Assembly (NCBI RefSeq): GCF_963677945.1
Contig: NZ_OY782578.1
Location: forward strand, 62,001 to 126,000
Source: an uncultured Bacteroides sp.
Lineage (GTDB): Bacteria > Bacteroidota > Bacteroidia > Bacteroidales > Bacteroidaceae
Reading direction: 5' to 3'
Length of the DNA stretch: 64,000 nucleotides
Part shown: positions 9,380 through 19,748 of the stretch, piece by piece
How the letters are laid out: each line of letters opens with the position of its first letter
How positions within the stretch are numbered: the stretch's first letter is position 1
Position numbers and translations under genes: made by a program
The notes under the pieces: generated by a model
Database searches by the model: none
The model's input: only the letters and a program-made list of their open reading frames with translations
What the model was told of the DNA's origin: nothing

Positions 9380-11563
9380 ATGAAGAAAAGAAAATGGCCG
9401 TCATTTCTGTTGGCGGTATTTGCAGTTCTTTCGTTAGGTGCCTGTGATGAGTGGGGATTAATGGACCCTCCTGCAGGAAATCAAATTTATCCTAAACTAG
9501 AACTAAAAGGAGAATATAAGTTTGAAGAAGAACTTTCTCCTGAAGAATTTACTCTATCCGCCTATGACGGAGGAGAAGTTCCCCGAATTGTTACTGACGA
9601 ATTCAAAGGGAAAGTACTCAATCTTAATGGAGGGTATACTCGCCTGAACAATCCTTTGTATAATGTAAAGGTGCAGACGGGAATATCTATCACCATGTGG
9701 ATAAAAACAGCGGCGGACAATTTACAAGGTGCCATATTTTCATTTGCCAATGAGGATAATTCGGAGCGTATCTTTTTTACACCTAATGCCTGGTTGCACC
9801 GCGACAGTTTGAGTGTTGCCAGCGAGGTTAACAAGCCTACAAGCGTTTCAACTGCACCATTCACTGCCGATAAATGGCACTACATGGCACTTATCATCAC
9901 CACTGAAGGTTACACCTTATATATAGATGGTGAAAAGAGTAGTGAAGAACTTACTTCCACCCAGGCAGGTTCTTTTGACTATCCAAATCTTGTGCAGGCA
10001 TTTCCACGCCTGCCGTACCTGTATTTTGGTTACGGCTCATCCGTACAGCCTAAGGCTATGCGTATTGATGACGTGAAAATATATCGGAACGTGATTACCT
10101 CTAAGGAGATTGCTGTACCGACAGTAACCGGAGGAGAAGAATATCGCTTCCCGCCAAGAGGAACTGTTGGGTATTACACTCTTGACAAGACATTCGCAAA
10201 TAGTCTTAATACATCACAAAGCGGTGAATTAATCACTGTTGAAACTCAAGCTACCCCATCTGCATTCGAACAAGATACTGACAGAGGTATGGTATGGCAC
10301 CAGCAAGAAGGTTGGACAGGCAATGCCAATGGTTGGGCATATTCTCGCTTCGACAATCCTTTGAAGGGTAAGACTTTAGAAGATGGTCTTAGTGTTTGTA
10401 TGTGGATTAATCCACCAACACTGAACTGGTGGGATCAGATTTTTGTAATGAACGATGGAACAAACAAATTCTGGTTCAATGCCATTGGTTACCTTGGCTA
10501 TAATGGAGCAGGGGGCTGGTTTGATTGTCAGAATAACAATGCAGATAACGCACTAACTCCAGGTAAATGGACTTTTGTTACTATAAACATTTCTACCGAT
10601 GGGTTTGCAGTTTACTACGACGGAAAACTGAAGTTTGACAAAGACAATAACGGGGCGTTTGCTTCGGGCGACTTTAAAGGCTACACCAACGTATTGAACA
10701 TGTTTACTTCCGCTAATAACTTCTACCTGGGTTACGAAACATGGTGGAAAGCGGCGCCTGCATTGATAGATGATATGTTCTTTGTAACAAGACCTTTGAC
10801 GGAAAAGGAAATACAAAATCTCTATGCTGACACCAAGAAAGCATCAGGAGGAGTTCCGGTTAGTCCTGCATATGCACCTTCATTGGTAGGCTATTATCCG
10901 TTAAATAACTCTTTTGCAAATGCAGTCAATGCAGCACAGGGAGGCGAACTTATTACCGTAGAGACTCAGGCTACTCCATCAGCCTTCGAACAAGATGCAA
11001 CCAGAGGTTCTATCTGGCATCAACAAGAAGGATGGACCGGAAATGCCAATGGCTGGGCATATACACGTTTCGATAATCCGCTGAAAGGTAAGAATATAAC
11101 AGAAGGTCTAAGTGTTAGTATGTGGCTCAATCCGCCCACATTAAACTGGTGGGATCAAATCTTCGTTCTAAACGACGGCACAAGTAAACTCTGGTTTAAC
11201 GCCATTGGTTATCTGGGCTACAATGGAGCAGGCGGATGGTTCGACTGCCAGAATAATAATGCGAGCAATGCACTAACGGCAGGTGTATGGACATTAGTTA
11301 CCATCAACTTTACGCCTGATAAATTTGAAGTTTATTATAATGGAGTACTTAAGTTTAACAATGAAAATAATGCAGCATTTGGTTCAGGTGACTTTACCGG
11401 ATACAACAATATTCTGAACATGTTTAAAACAGCTAATAACTTCTACTTCGGTTACGAAACCTGGTGGAAAGCTGCCCCGGCATTGATTGACGATGTGTAT
11501 TTCTGCGCCAGTCCGTTGTCGGCTTTACAAGCTGCAGCTTTATATAATGCGACGAAAAAATAG
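9380..11563 (+). CDS. Surface lipoprotein with three LamG-like domains
   Basis: This 727-residue lipoprotein starts MKKRKWPSFLLAVFAVLSLGAC. It contains three concanavalin/LamG-like jelly-roll units: one divergent (about 45-245) and two very similar ones (about 260-480 and 500-725). The last two share long identical stretches such as NWWDQIF, AIGYLGYNGAGGWFDCQNNN and YETWWKAAPALIDD. It has no recognisable catalytic site. As first gene of the SusCD operon it is probably a surface glycan-binding protein that captures arabinan; the many exposed aromatic residues fit this. An upstream start at 9251 is excluded because the operator and -7 box would then be coding. The gap to the susC gene is only 29 nt. 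Confidence 0.85.
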   Translation: MKKRKWPSFLLAVFAVLSLGACDEWGLMDPPAGNQIYPKLELKGEYKFEEELSPEEFTLSAYDGGEVPRIVTDEFKGKVLNLNGGYTRLNNPLYNVKVQTGISITMWIKTAADNLQGAIFSFANEDNSERIFFTPNAWLHRDSLSVASEVNKPTSVSTAPFTADKWHYMALIITTEGYTLYIDGEKSSEELTSTQAGSFDYPNLVQAFPRLPYLYFGYGSSVQPKAMRIDDVKIYRNVITSKEIAVPTVTGGEEYRFPPRGTVGYYTLDKTFANSLNTSQSGELITVETQATPSAFEQDTDRGMVWHQQEGWTGNANGWAYSRFDNPLKGKTLEDGLSVCMWINPPTLNWWDQIFVMNDGTNKFWFNAIGYLGYNGAGGWFDCQNNNADNALTPGKWTFVTINISTDGFAVYYDGKLKFDKDNNGAFASGDFKGYTNVLNMFTSANNFYLGYETWWKAAPALIDDMFFVTRPLTEKEIQNLYADTKKASGGVPVSPAYAPSLVGYYPLNNSFANAVNAAQGGELITVETQATPSAFEQDATRGSIWHQQEGWTGNANGWAYTRFDNPLKGKNITEGLSVSMWLNPPTLNWWDQIFVLNDGTSKLWFNAIGYLGYNGAGGWFDCQNNNASNALTAGVWTLVTINFTPDKFEVYYNGVLKFNNENNAAFGSGDFTGYNNILNMFKTANNFYFGYETWWKAAPALIDDVYFCASPLSALQAAALYNATKK

Positions 11564-11592
11564 CCTTGTTATTTCCATAAAATAAAGAAAAT

Positions 11593-14500
11593 ATGAAAGA
11601 TAAACAAATGAACACCAAATCATCCAGGAGCACATTTCAGCTCCTGAGATGGTTGTCGGTATTCCTGATGCTGCTGATCGGGCAAACTTTGTCGGCACAA
11701 CAGCGGCAAGTGACGGGTATAGTGAAAGATTTGGTTGGTGAACCTATCATAGGTGCCAGTGTATTAGAGAAAGGCACAACAAACGGTGCAATTACTGACT
11801 TGGACGGAAACTTCAAACTGACAGTAAGCAACGTAGAGAAGGCTGTTCTGCAAATCTCTTATGTTGGCTATCAGACACAACAAATACCTGTAAACGGGAA
11901 AACATTATTGAATGTAATCCTGAAAGAAAATACAAAATTATTGGATGAAGTAGTGGTCGTTGGTTACGGTGCCCAAAAGAAAGAAAGTGTGGTTGGAGCT
12001 ATTTCTCAAGTTTCCAGTAAGGAACTGCTTGCTTCTCCCGCTGCCAATATTTCTCAGGCAATAGCCGGAAAGATCCCAGGTGTAATTACTACGCAAACAT
12101 CCGGTGCTCCGGGACAGGACGATACGAAGATTAATATCCGCGGACGGGCTACCTTTGCAGGCGATGGCTCACCACTTATTCTGGTTGATGGTGTAGAACG
12201 TGAGTTTTCACAGATTGCTCCTGATGATATAGAAACTATTTCTGTTTTGAAAGATGCCTCTGCCACTGCTGTTTATGGTGTACGTGGTGCTAACGGTGTA
12301 ATGCTTATTACTACCAAACGTGGTCGTGATCAGAAACCAGAAGTGAGCTTGACGGCAAACATGCAAATTCAGAGTCCTACACGTAGCGACACATATCTTG
12401 ATTCTTATCAGTCGGTGACGTTGTTAGAAGAAGCTTTGAAAAACGATGGATTGCCTTCTCAATTCTCGGCTAACGATATAGAAATGTATCGTAAGTCGTC
12501 CACCGGACAGTTAAGTGGTTTAGATGCCATGCTTTATCCCAACGTGAATTGGTACAACGAAGTTTTGAAAAGTTCAGCTCCTGCACAACGTTACAACGCT
12601 AGCGTTCGAGGAGGAACTAAGCGCATGCGATACTACGCTTCTGCCGAACTATACGATCAGAAAAGTTTAATCAGAGAACTTAGCCAGGATACGTATGGAA
12701 ACTCTTCCAGCCCCAGTTATCGCCGGTATGCTTTCCGCGCTAACATGGACTTGTTCCTGACACAAGACTTGACATTCTCCGTAAACTTTGGAACTCGTTT
12801 CGAGGAACGTCGCGGATCTAATACTAACGAAAGCAGTACATACAGTCAAACTTTCTACGAACTGAACCATACACCAGGTTGGCTCTTCCCTGTATCATAT
12901 CAGGTACAGAATGGAGAAAGCACAAAAACCTTGTACGGGGGTAGCTCACAGTATCAAAGCAATATTGTTGCAGCATTAGCCAAAGGTGGTTACTATCGTG
13001 CTACCAATACCATAAATGAAACCAACTTTATTTTGGATTATAAAATGGATTGGCTAACCAAAGGATTGAGTGCCAAAGGTATGGCATCATTCGACTATGA
13101 TTCTTATTATAAGAAGATGTTCAAGGCCGACTTTGCTACGTATGAACTAAATGACCGCAATAATTACGAATCAATTGATGCTTACAACCAGTTTAATTCG
13201 GATGGAGAACTAGGCTATAGTAAGGATAACAGTACCACTTACAAACTTTACATGGAAGCCCAGATTAACTATGCACGTCAGTTTGGAAAGCATGATGTAA
13301 CAGCTATGGTACTTTATAATCAGAATGATTACCGCTATAACTCTGAGCTGGCTAAACGTTACCAAGGATTGGTAGGCCGTGTAACTTATGGCTACGATGA
13401 CCGGTATCTTGCTGAGTTTAATGCAGGTTATAACGGTTCTGAAAACTTCCTCAAAGGCAAGCGCTTCGGTTTTTTCCCTGCTGTTTCAGTAGGATGGCGC
13501 ATAAGCAAAGAAGAATTTATGGCCAGCACACAAGAATGGCTGAACAACCTGAAAGTTCGTGCTAGCTACGGTGAAGTGGGAAATGACATTTATACAGTAA
13601 ACGGAACCAGTCAACGGTTTTTGTATCAAGAAAAATGGTCTCAAATCGGTAATGACTATTATTTTGGCAGCTCCGGTAAAACAGGTATTTATGAAACACA
13701 ATATCCTAACCTCGGAGTAACATGGGAACGTGCCCACAAGTACAACCTCGGTCTTGAGTTTGGTTTATGGAATGGATTGTTGAATGGTAATATTGATGTC
13801 TTTTACGAAAAACGCAACGATATCCTGACTGCATACCTTACTCGTCCACAGTGGGTGGGTGTGGCTCTGGCAGCTGGTAACTTAGGTGAAACTAAAAACA
13901 GCGGTTACGAACTTGAGTTGAAGCACAACAAACGCATTAATAAGGATCTAAGCTACAACGTAGGACTAACTTATTCACATGCACGTAACGAGATTATAAG
14001 TATGGATGAACCGGAACAGAAGACTGCTTACCGCAAACGCGAGGGTAATCCTATCAATCAGTATTTTGGTTTGATTGCCGAGGGCTTTGTAACACAGGCA
14101 GATCTGAATAATCAAGACTTTCCGGTATCTACGTTTGGTACGGTGAAGGTGGGTGACCTAAAATATAAGGATGTAAACGGTGACGGTTTCATTGACGATC
14201 GCGACGAAAGTCGTATTGGAAATAGTGACATCCCAGAAAACACTTACGCATTATCTCTGGGTCTTAATTACAAAGGATGGGGATTTAGCATTATGTTCCA
14301 AGGGGTAGATCACGTGAGTCGTTACTATGATGCTGAATCGATGTATGCTTTCGTTAGCGGTGGCAAGGTGAAAGAGCATCATTTGGGACGCTGGAATCCA
14401 GAGGAGAGCGAAGCTTACAATCTGCAACATGCCACTTATCCTTTGTTGCACTATGACAATTACGGTGACCACAATCAGCGCACCAATTCTTTCTTCTTGA

Positions 14501-14721
14501 AGAACGGATCGTTTGTTCGTCTGAAAAACATTGAGTTGAGTTATACACTGCCTCAAAACTGGTCTAAGTTGGCAGGTATGAGCGACTGTCGCCTTTACAT
14601 GAATGCCAACAACTTGATTACCTGGGATCATTTGGACGGCTTGACCGATCCTGAAAGTAATGGATCTAACCGCTACCCTATTATGAAAACAGTGAACTTT
14701 GGTGTAAACATTAAATTCTGA
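11593..14721 (+). CDS. SusC-like TonB-dependent transporter (pair 1)
   Basis: This 1042-residue outer-membrane transporter begins with a signal peptide ending LSAQ. It continues with a carboxypeptidase-regulatory-like domain (about 38-112), the TonB-box/plug junction LLDEVVVVGYGAQKK, a plug with VKDASATAVYG-type spacing and LITTKRG, and a long barrel ending in the aromatic-rich VNFGVNIKF. It should import arabino-oligosaccharides with TonB energy, capped by the SusD lipoprotein encoded 5 nt downstream. ATG 11608 is an alternative start. Confidence 0.95.
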   Translation: MKDKQMNTKSSRSTFQLLRWLSVFLMLLIGQTLSAQQRQVTGIVKDLVGEPIIGASVLEKGTTNGAITDLDGNFKLTVSNVEKAVLQISYVGYQTQQIPVNGKTLLNVILKENTKLLDEVVVVGYGAQKKESVVGAISQVSSKELLASPAANISQAIAGKIPGVITTQTSGAPGQDDTKINIRGRATFAGDGSPLILVDGVEREFSQIAPDDIETISVLKDASATAVYGVRGANGVMLITTKRGRDQKPEVSLTANMQIQSPTRSDTYLDSYQSVTLLEEALKNDGLPSQFSANDIEMYRKSSTGQLSGLDAMLYPNVNWYNEVLKSSAPAQRYNASVRGGTKRMRYYASAELYDQKSLIRELSQDTYGNSSSPSYRRYAFRANMDLFLTQDLTFSVNFGTRFEERRGSNTNESSTYSQTFYELNHTPGWLFPVSYQVQNGESTKTLYGGSSQYQSNIVAALAKGGYYRATNTINETNFILDYKMDWLTKGLSAKGMASFDYDSYYKKMFKADFATYELNDRNNYESIDAYNQFNSDGELGYSKDNSTTYKLYMEAQINYARQFGKHDVTAMVLYNQNDYRYNSELAKRYQGLVGRVTYGYDDRYLAEFNAGYNGSENFLKGKRFGFFPAVSVGWRISKEEFMASTQEWLNNLKVRASYGEVGNDIYTVNGTSQRFLYQEKWSQIGNDYYFGSSGKTGIYETQYPNLGVTWERAHKYNLGLEFGLWNGLLNGNIDVFYEKRNDILTAYLTRPQWVGVALAAGNLGETKNSGYELELKHNKRINKDLSYNVGLTYSHARNEIISMDEPEQKTAYRKREGNPINQYFGLIAEGFVTQADLNNQDFPVSTFGTVKVGDLKYKDVNGDGFIDDRDESRIGNSDIPENTYALSLGLNYKGWGFSIMFQGVDHVSRYYDAESMYAFVSGGKVKEHHLGRWNPEESEAYNLQHATYPLLHYDNYGDHNQRTNSFFLKNGSFVRLKNIELSYTLPQNWSKLAGMSDCRLYMNANNLITWDHLDGLTDPESNGSNRYPIMKTVNFGVNIKF

Positions 14722-14726
14722 CACAC

Positions 14727-16496
14727 ATGAAGAAAACAATATTATACAGTTTGCTAGCGCTATCGATATCTGCAAGTGTTCTCACTTCGTGCGAAGATGC
14801 ATTCGGTAGTTTTTTAGACAAGCAACCCAGTAACGAATTAACAGAAGAACAAGTGTTCGGAGACTGGAGTTTGATGGAGCAATATCACTTTGATACTTAT
14901 AACTTCCTACGCCACGGAGCATGCCGCATTAAGGATTCCTGGCTAGATGCTGCAACTGATCTGGCGGAAACCAGTTATGCAACAGGCGGTGTACGTACTA
15001 CTTTTAATATCGGTAATTATTATGGATCTGACGGAGCTGCAGAACTCTCTGACACTTGGGAACATTATTATCGTGGCATCCGCAAATGCAACATGATTAT
15101 TAATCGCATTGATAGTGTACCTAAAAGCCCTGATCTTAGCAATGATAAGTATTTGCAGGACAAAACAAACTATACTTCCGAAGCTCGCTTTTTGCGTGTA
15201 TGGTTTTACTGGGAATTGTTTTTACGTTACGGACCGGTGCCCATCGTTACAGAAGTGCTTGATCCTGATGGAGACTTGCTGACCGGATATACTGATAGAC
15301 CAACAGTAAAAGAGTTTGCAGTAGATTTCTTACTGAAAGAGTTGAGTGAATGTGAAAGCGGCTTGCTTACCTATGATGATGCATGGAACGCTACCTATGC
15401 CGGTCGTATCGGACAGCCTATGGCACGCGCGCTTGCTTCACGTATTAAACTGTACATGGCAAGTCCTCGATACAGTGCCGAAAGTGGTGTTACCTGGCAG
15501 GAAGCTTCCGATGCCGCAAAGAGCTTTATACAAACCTATGGCTCTAAGTTTGCACTCTTTACAGAGGAAACAACAGACGGTATATTACCATACAATAATG
15601 CTTTACTTCGTACTACTTATCTGGACAAAAACAAAGAAATAATCTTTTTCCGAAACGATGTAGCAGTGGGTTGGAGTGCAATACAAAATGACACACCAGT
15701 TGGTGAAGGAGGAAAAGGAGGTCTTTGTCCCTCACAAAACTTGGTAGATATGTATGACATGATTGACGGCTCTTCACCCTTCAGTACTTATGATACAACG
15801 GGTGCACCAGTATACAATAGTAACGGGCAACCCACTGTTAATGCAGCTAGTGGTTATAACGACGCTACTATGTGGACAGGACGCGACAAACGATTGGAAG
15901 CTACCGTACTTTATCAAGGTACCAAGTGGGGTAACGGAACTATTAATGTTATCAAAGGACAACGAGACAATCCAGTGGGTAATGCTAATGCCACTCCAAC
16001 AGGATATTATGTACGCAAATATATTCCAGAAGCTATTTTAAGTTCTGTACATACAGGCACCTCACGTCGTTTATGGACATTTATTCGTTATGCAGAAATT
16101 ATGCTGAACTATGCAGAAGCATTGAACGAAGTACAAGGCCCTTCCACAGAGGTTTACAATATGCTCGATCAGATTCGCCATCGTTCCGGTATTACCGGTT
16201 CAGTAGCTAATCGTAGCGACCTTACAAGTTCAAAAGAAGCCATGCGAAACTTCATTCACAAGGAACGTACGATAGAGCTGGCTTTCGAGGAACATAGAGC
16301 TTGGGATGTACGTCGCTGGAATGTGGCAGTTGAAGCTCTCTCTCGTCCAATTTATGGCATTGATGTAGCAACCAATGGAACTATCAGCCGCAAAACAGCA
16401 CAGAAACGTATATTCGAGAAAAAGATGTACCTCTATCCAATACCTGAAGGTGAAGTCTGGAAGACCAATATTGAGAACAACCCGGATTGGAAATAA
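14727..16496 (+). CDS. SusD-like oligosaccharide-binding lipoprotein (pair 1)
   Basis: This 589-residue surface lipoprotein (MKKTILYSLLALSISASVLTSC) has SusD/RagB features: N-terminal FLDKQPSNELTEEQVFGDW, helical TPR-like pairs such as EARFLRVWFYWELFLRYGPVP, and the C-terminal signature FIHKERTIELAFEEHRAWDVRRW near residue 520. It binds the glycan and forms the lid of the upstream SusC. The spacing of 5 nt after susC and 18 nt before the next susC shows one operon. Confidence 0.95.
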   Translation: MKKTILYSLLALSISASVLTSCEDAFGSFLDKQPSNELTEEQVFGDWSLMEQYHFDTYNFLRHGACRIKDSWLDAATDLAETSYATGGVRTTFNIGNYYGSDGAAELSDTWEHYYRGIRKCNMIINRIDSVPKSPDLSNDKYLQDKTNYTSEARFLRVWFYWELFLRYGPVPIVTEVLDPDGDLLTGYTDRPTVKEFAVDFLLKELSECESGLLTYDDAWNATYAGRIGQPMARALASRIKLYMASPRYSAESGVTWQEASDAAKSFIQTYGSKFALFTEETTDGILPYNNALLRTTYLDKNKEIIFFRNDVAVGWSAIQNDTPVGEGGKGGLCPSQNLVDMYDMIDGSSPFSTYDTTGAPVYNSNGQPTVNAASGYNDATMWTGRDKRLEATVLYQGTKWGNGTINVIKGQRDNPVGNANATPTGYYVRKYIPEAILSSVHTGTSRRLWTFIRYAEIMLNYAEALNEVQGPSTEVYNMLDQIRHRSGITGSVANRSDLTSSKEAMRNFIHKERTIELAFEEHRAWDVRRWNVAVEALSRPIYGIDVATNGTISRKTAQKRIFEKKMYLYPIPEGEVWKTNIENNPDWK

Positions 16497-16514
16497 TTCT
16501 TAAATTGAATAAAT

Positions 16515-19500
16515 ATGAGTAACATAAAATATATTATAAGAAAATGCACAGCAACGGGCAGATATCTGTTGCTGCTAAGCTTTCTCTGGATGCAAACAAA
16601 CGTCCTTGCACAGAACGAGCAAATATTGAAAGGCCGGATTGTGGACAGTAAAGGTAATCCCGTGGCTGGAGCTGTAATCAATATAGCCGAACAAAGCAGC
16701 ATTGCTCTGTCGGACAAAGATGGATACTTTAGTCTCAATAATGTGAAATCTCAGGATGAGCTTTGTGTAAGTAGCATCGGTTATTTAAACACTACCGCAC
16801 AAGTCAACTTCAAGGAGGGTTTTCAGATTGTATTATCGGAAGACTTGGATGAATACCTGCACACCATGCCTGTTCCTTTCGGGCGTAAAGCAAAGAAACT
16901 AATGACAGAAGCAACTTCCGTGGTAACAGGAGAAGAGTTGCAAAAACACCCGATTACTATCTTGCAAAATGCTTTTACTGCCACCGTTAACGGTATGGAA
17001 ACTTACGAATGGAGTAGTGAACCGGGATGGAGTGAAACGGCTATGTACATTCGCGGTATACGTACCATGAATCAAAATGCACGTGCTCCACTTGTTATTG
17101 TAGATAATGTGGAGCGAGATCTCTCTTTTCTTGATGCTTTTCCTATAGAAAATATCACAGTACTAAAGGATGCTGCAGCTACTGCTATCTACGGAATGAG
17201 GGGGGCAAATGGTGTAATACTTGTAACTACTAAGCGTGGACAAGCAGGTAAAACCAACATTAACTTTACTCAGGAAGTAGGTTATCAGATGCTGAGCAAC
17301 AAAATGGAATTGCAAAATTCCTATAATATGGCATTGACCCGTAACCAGGTTCGCTATTTGAGTGGAAGTGATCCAATGTATACAGACGAGCAGGTTGAAA
17401 AATATCGTCGTGTAAGCAATGGTGAAACATTAGAGGGAATTGACCGCTATAGATATTTCGACACAAATTGGTTTGAACAATTGTATCGGGATGCTGCTCC
17501 CATGTACAAAACCAACATGCAGATAAGCGGTGGAAACAATCGCGCCCGTTACTACGTATCTTTCTCTTATCTTCGTCAGGAAGGTATGTGGAACGAGAAA
17601 GGAACCAACTGGAATGAGAACTTCAATACTCAACACATGTTAAACAGATGGAACCTGCGATCTAATATAGATATTGATGTGACAAAGTTTCTAAACGTAT
17701 CATTAGATCTTGGTGGTCGTATCGATAATATTAACCAACCTACTGAAGGGGTGTTTGCCCTAACTACATTTGGAGCGGTAGAGGCTAATCCTATGGAACC
17801 AGTATACTGTCCTAACGGTGAACTTTATGCTAGCAGTACAGCCAACAATCCTCTACGTTATCTGGCTGCCAGTGGTCAGGAAAAGAACCGTCGTCGTAAT
17901 CTGTATAGTACATTGAGTGTAAATGGTGATCTGAGCAGTCTGTTGAAAGGTTTAAAAGTGAATACCACTGTGAGTTTCGATTCCTATGAGACATTTGAAT
18001 CTACTCAGCGAAATGCTATTAATACGTATAACTACGACTACACTAACGCGGCTGTTAATGATCCGTCAGCATTTACTTATACTAAATATACTTCGTACTC
18101 TGCACTGACAAACCCATCTGCTAATCAACGTGAATATTACTATCACCTGAACTTCAATGCAGGGCTGAATTATAGCAATAATTTTGGTAAGCATGCAGTA
18201 GATGCACGTGCTTTTGTCCGTACTTACCAGAATGTAGTAAGCGGTAGCACATCGTCAGAACGTACGTTGTCATTCAACGGTCAAGCTACGTATGCTTATG
18301 ATAATCGTTATATTTTGTCAGGCAATATTAGTCGAATGGCAAGCGATAACTTTGCTCCTGAAGAACGTTGGGGTACTTTTTACGGTACATCAGTGGGATG
18401 GGTAGCATCAGAAGAATCATGGTTGAAAAACAAAAACATTGATTTATTAAAACTACGTGCTTCTTATGGACGTGCCGGACAGTCGAACACCGGTACCGGA
18501 CGTTATCCGTATCAGGGAACTTACTCTAGTGGTACAGGTTATAGTTTTGGTTATTCTCAGAGTAATATCGGAGGATACTATGAGAGCAAAGCTGGTAATA
18601 GCAACAACAAGTGGGAAGTATCCGACATGTTAAATATCGGTCTTGATTTTGATTTCTGGGGAGAGAAACTGTATGGTGCAGTGGATGTGTTCAAAGAATG
18701 GCGTTCGGGTATTTTGGTAACACGTTCTACCATTCCTTCGATTATCGGAGTATCTGTAAGTTCGGATTCTTACGGAAAAGCAGAAAGTAAAGGACTTGAA
18801 GTTACTTTAGGCCATCGCGGCAAAATAGGTAAGGTAAATTATTATCTGGAAGGTTTGTTAACCTGGAACACAAATAAGGTTACAGAGATGGATGAAACGG
18901 AACCAAACGTGGAATGGCAACGTAAAACGGGTCGTCGGATTTATGATGGTACGGAAGTTGCTGCCTTGTATGAAAGTTCATTTAATAACACTGTGGGTGG
19001 ATGGAATATTTACAAATTCGAACAGTGGGCGAATGATCCAGACAAAGTTGCTACTAGCCAGCAAGATGCAATTGAAAATCCGGGAAAATATCCGTATCAC
19101 TCGGCATCCAATGGCAAACAGACTTTAGGTACGGCTGTCTTCAAAGATTTGAACGGAGACCGACAAATTGATTCTAACGACATGACGCCCGATACCTATA
19201 CAATTATTCCTGAATTGATACCGGCATTGAATATTGGTTTGGAATGGAATGGCTTTGATGTACGCGCTGTATTTAATGCTTATCTCAACCGTAGTGTATT
19301 TCTTTCACCTGCCATCAGTTTTAGTGGTTGGAGTAACATGGGTACACACGAAGTGACGAAGGCATGGGGGTACTATAACGACAACCCTAGTGACCCACGC
19401 AATATTAATGCGGCCTATCCACGTCCGCTTTACGGAGGTTTTAATGCCATTGACTCTGATCGCTCTACAGGTACATACAAGAATGATATCTGGGTAAAAA

Positions 19501-19724
19501 ACGGTAATTACATATCACTGCGTAATGTCGAGATTGGTTATTCGCTTCCAAAAGAACTTATTGCCAAAATTAACATGACAAAATGCCGATTTTACTTTAG
19601 CGGATACAACCTATATAACTGGAGTGATCTTCCAAATAACGTAGATCCGGAAAAACCTATGAGTTATTGCTGGTGGTATCCAAAGACCCGTTCGTTTACA
19701 TTCGGTGTAAATATCGGATTTTAA
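16515..19724 (+). CDS. SusC-like TonB-dependent transporter (pair 2)
   Basis: This 1069-residue transporter has a signal peptide ending VLAQ, a carboxypeptidase-regulatory-like domain (about 38-110), a plug with VLKDAAATAIYGMRGANGV, and a barrel ending TFGVNIGF. Unlike pair 1, the usual DEVVVVGYG segment before the plug is replaced by LDEYLHTMPVPFGRKAKK, so its TonB-box region is non-canonical. Two SusCD pairs in one locus are also found in the B. thetaiotaomicron arabinan locus, where they are thought to handle chains of different type or size; the same is inferred here. Confidence 0.93.
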   Translation: MSNIKYIIRKCTATGRYLLLLSFLWMQTNVLAQNEQILKGRIVDSKGNPVAGAVINIAEQSSIALSDKDGYFSLNNVKSQDELCVSSIGYLNTTAQVNFKEGFQIVLSEDLDEYLHTMPVPFGRKAKKLMTEATSVVTGEELQKHPITILQNAFTATVNGMETYEWSSEPGWSETAMYIRGIRTMNQNARAPLVIVDNVERDLSFLDAFPIENITVLKDAAATAIYGMRGANGVILVTTKRGQAGKTNINFTQEVGYQMLSNKMELQNSYNMALTRNQVRYLSGSDPMYTDEQVEKYRRVSNGETLEGIDRYRYFDTNWFEQLYRDAAPMYKTNMQISGGNNRARYYVSFSYLRQEGMWNEKGTNWNENFNTQHMLNRWNLRSNIDIDVTKFLNVSLDLGGRIDNINQPTEGVFALTTFGAVEANPMEPVYCPNGELYASSTANNPLRYLAASGQEKNRRRNLYSTLSVNGDLSSLLKGLKVNTTVSFDSYETFESTQRNAINTYNYDYTNAAVNDPSAFTYTKYTSYSALTNPSANQREYYYHLNFNAGLNYSNNFGKHAVDARAFVRTYQNVVSGSTSSERTLSFNGQATYAYDNRYILSGNISRMASDNFAPEERWGTFYGTSVGWVASEESWLKNKNIDLLKLRASYGRAGQSNTGTGRYPYQGTYSSGTGYSFGYSQSNIGGYYESKAGNSNNKWEVSDMLNIGLDFDFWGEKLYGAVDVFKEWRSGILVTRSTIPSIIGVSVSSDSYGKAESKGLEVTLGHRGKIGKVNYYLEGLLTWNTNKVTEMDETEPNVEWQRKTGRRIYDGTEVAALYESSFNNTVGGWNIYKFEQWANDPDKVATSQQDAIENPGKYPYHSASNGKQTLGTAVFKDLNGDRQIDSNDMTPDTYTIIPELIPALNIGLEWNGFDVRAVFNAYLNRSVFLSPAISFSGWSNMGTHEVTKAWGYYNDNPSDPRNINAAYPRPLYGGFNAIDSDRSTGTYKNDIWVKNGNYISLRNVEIGYSLPKELIAKINMTKCRFYFSGYNLYNWSDLPNNVDPEKPMSYCWWYPKTRSFTFGVNIGF

Positions 19725-19748
19725 TGTTGTACTTTAAACTTTGAAATA

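Noticed and set aside
14251-14775. 174-codon minus-strand ORF opposite the first susC
   Set aside because: It is antisense to a well-supported SusC barrel and crosses into the susD start; an open frame on the reverse of a long gene is expected.
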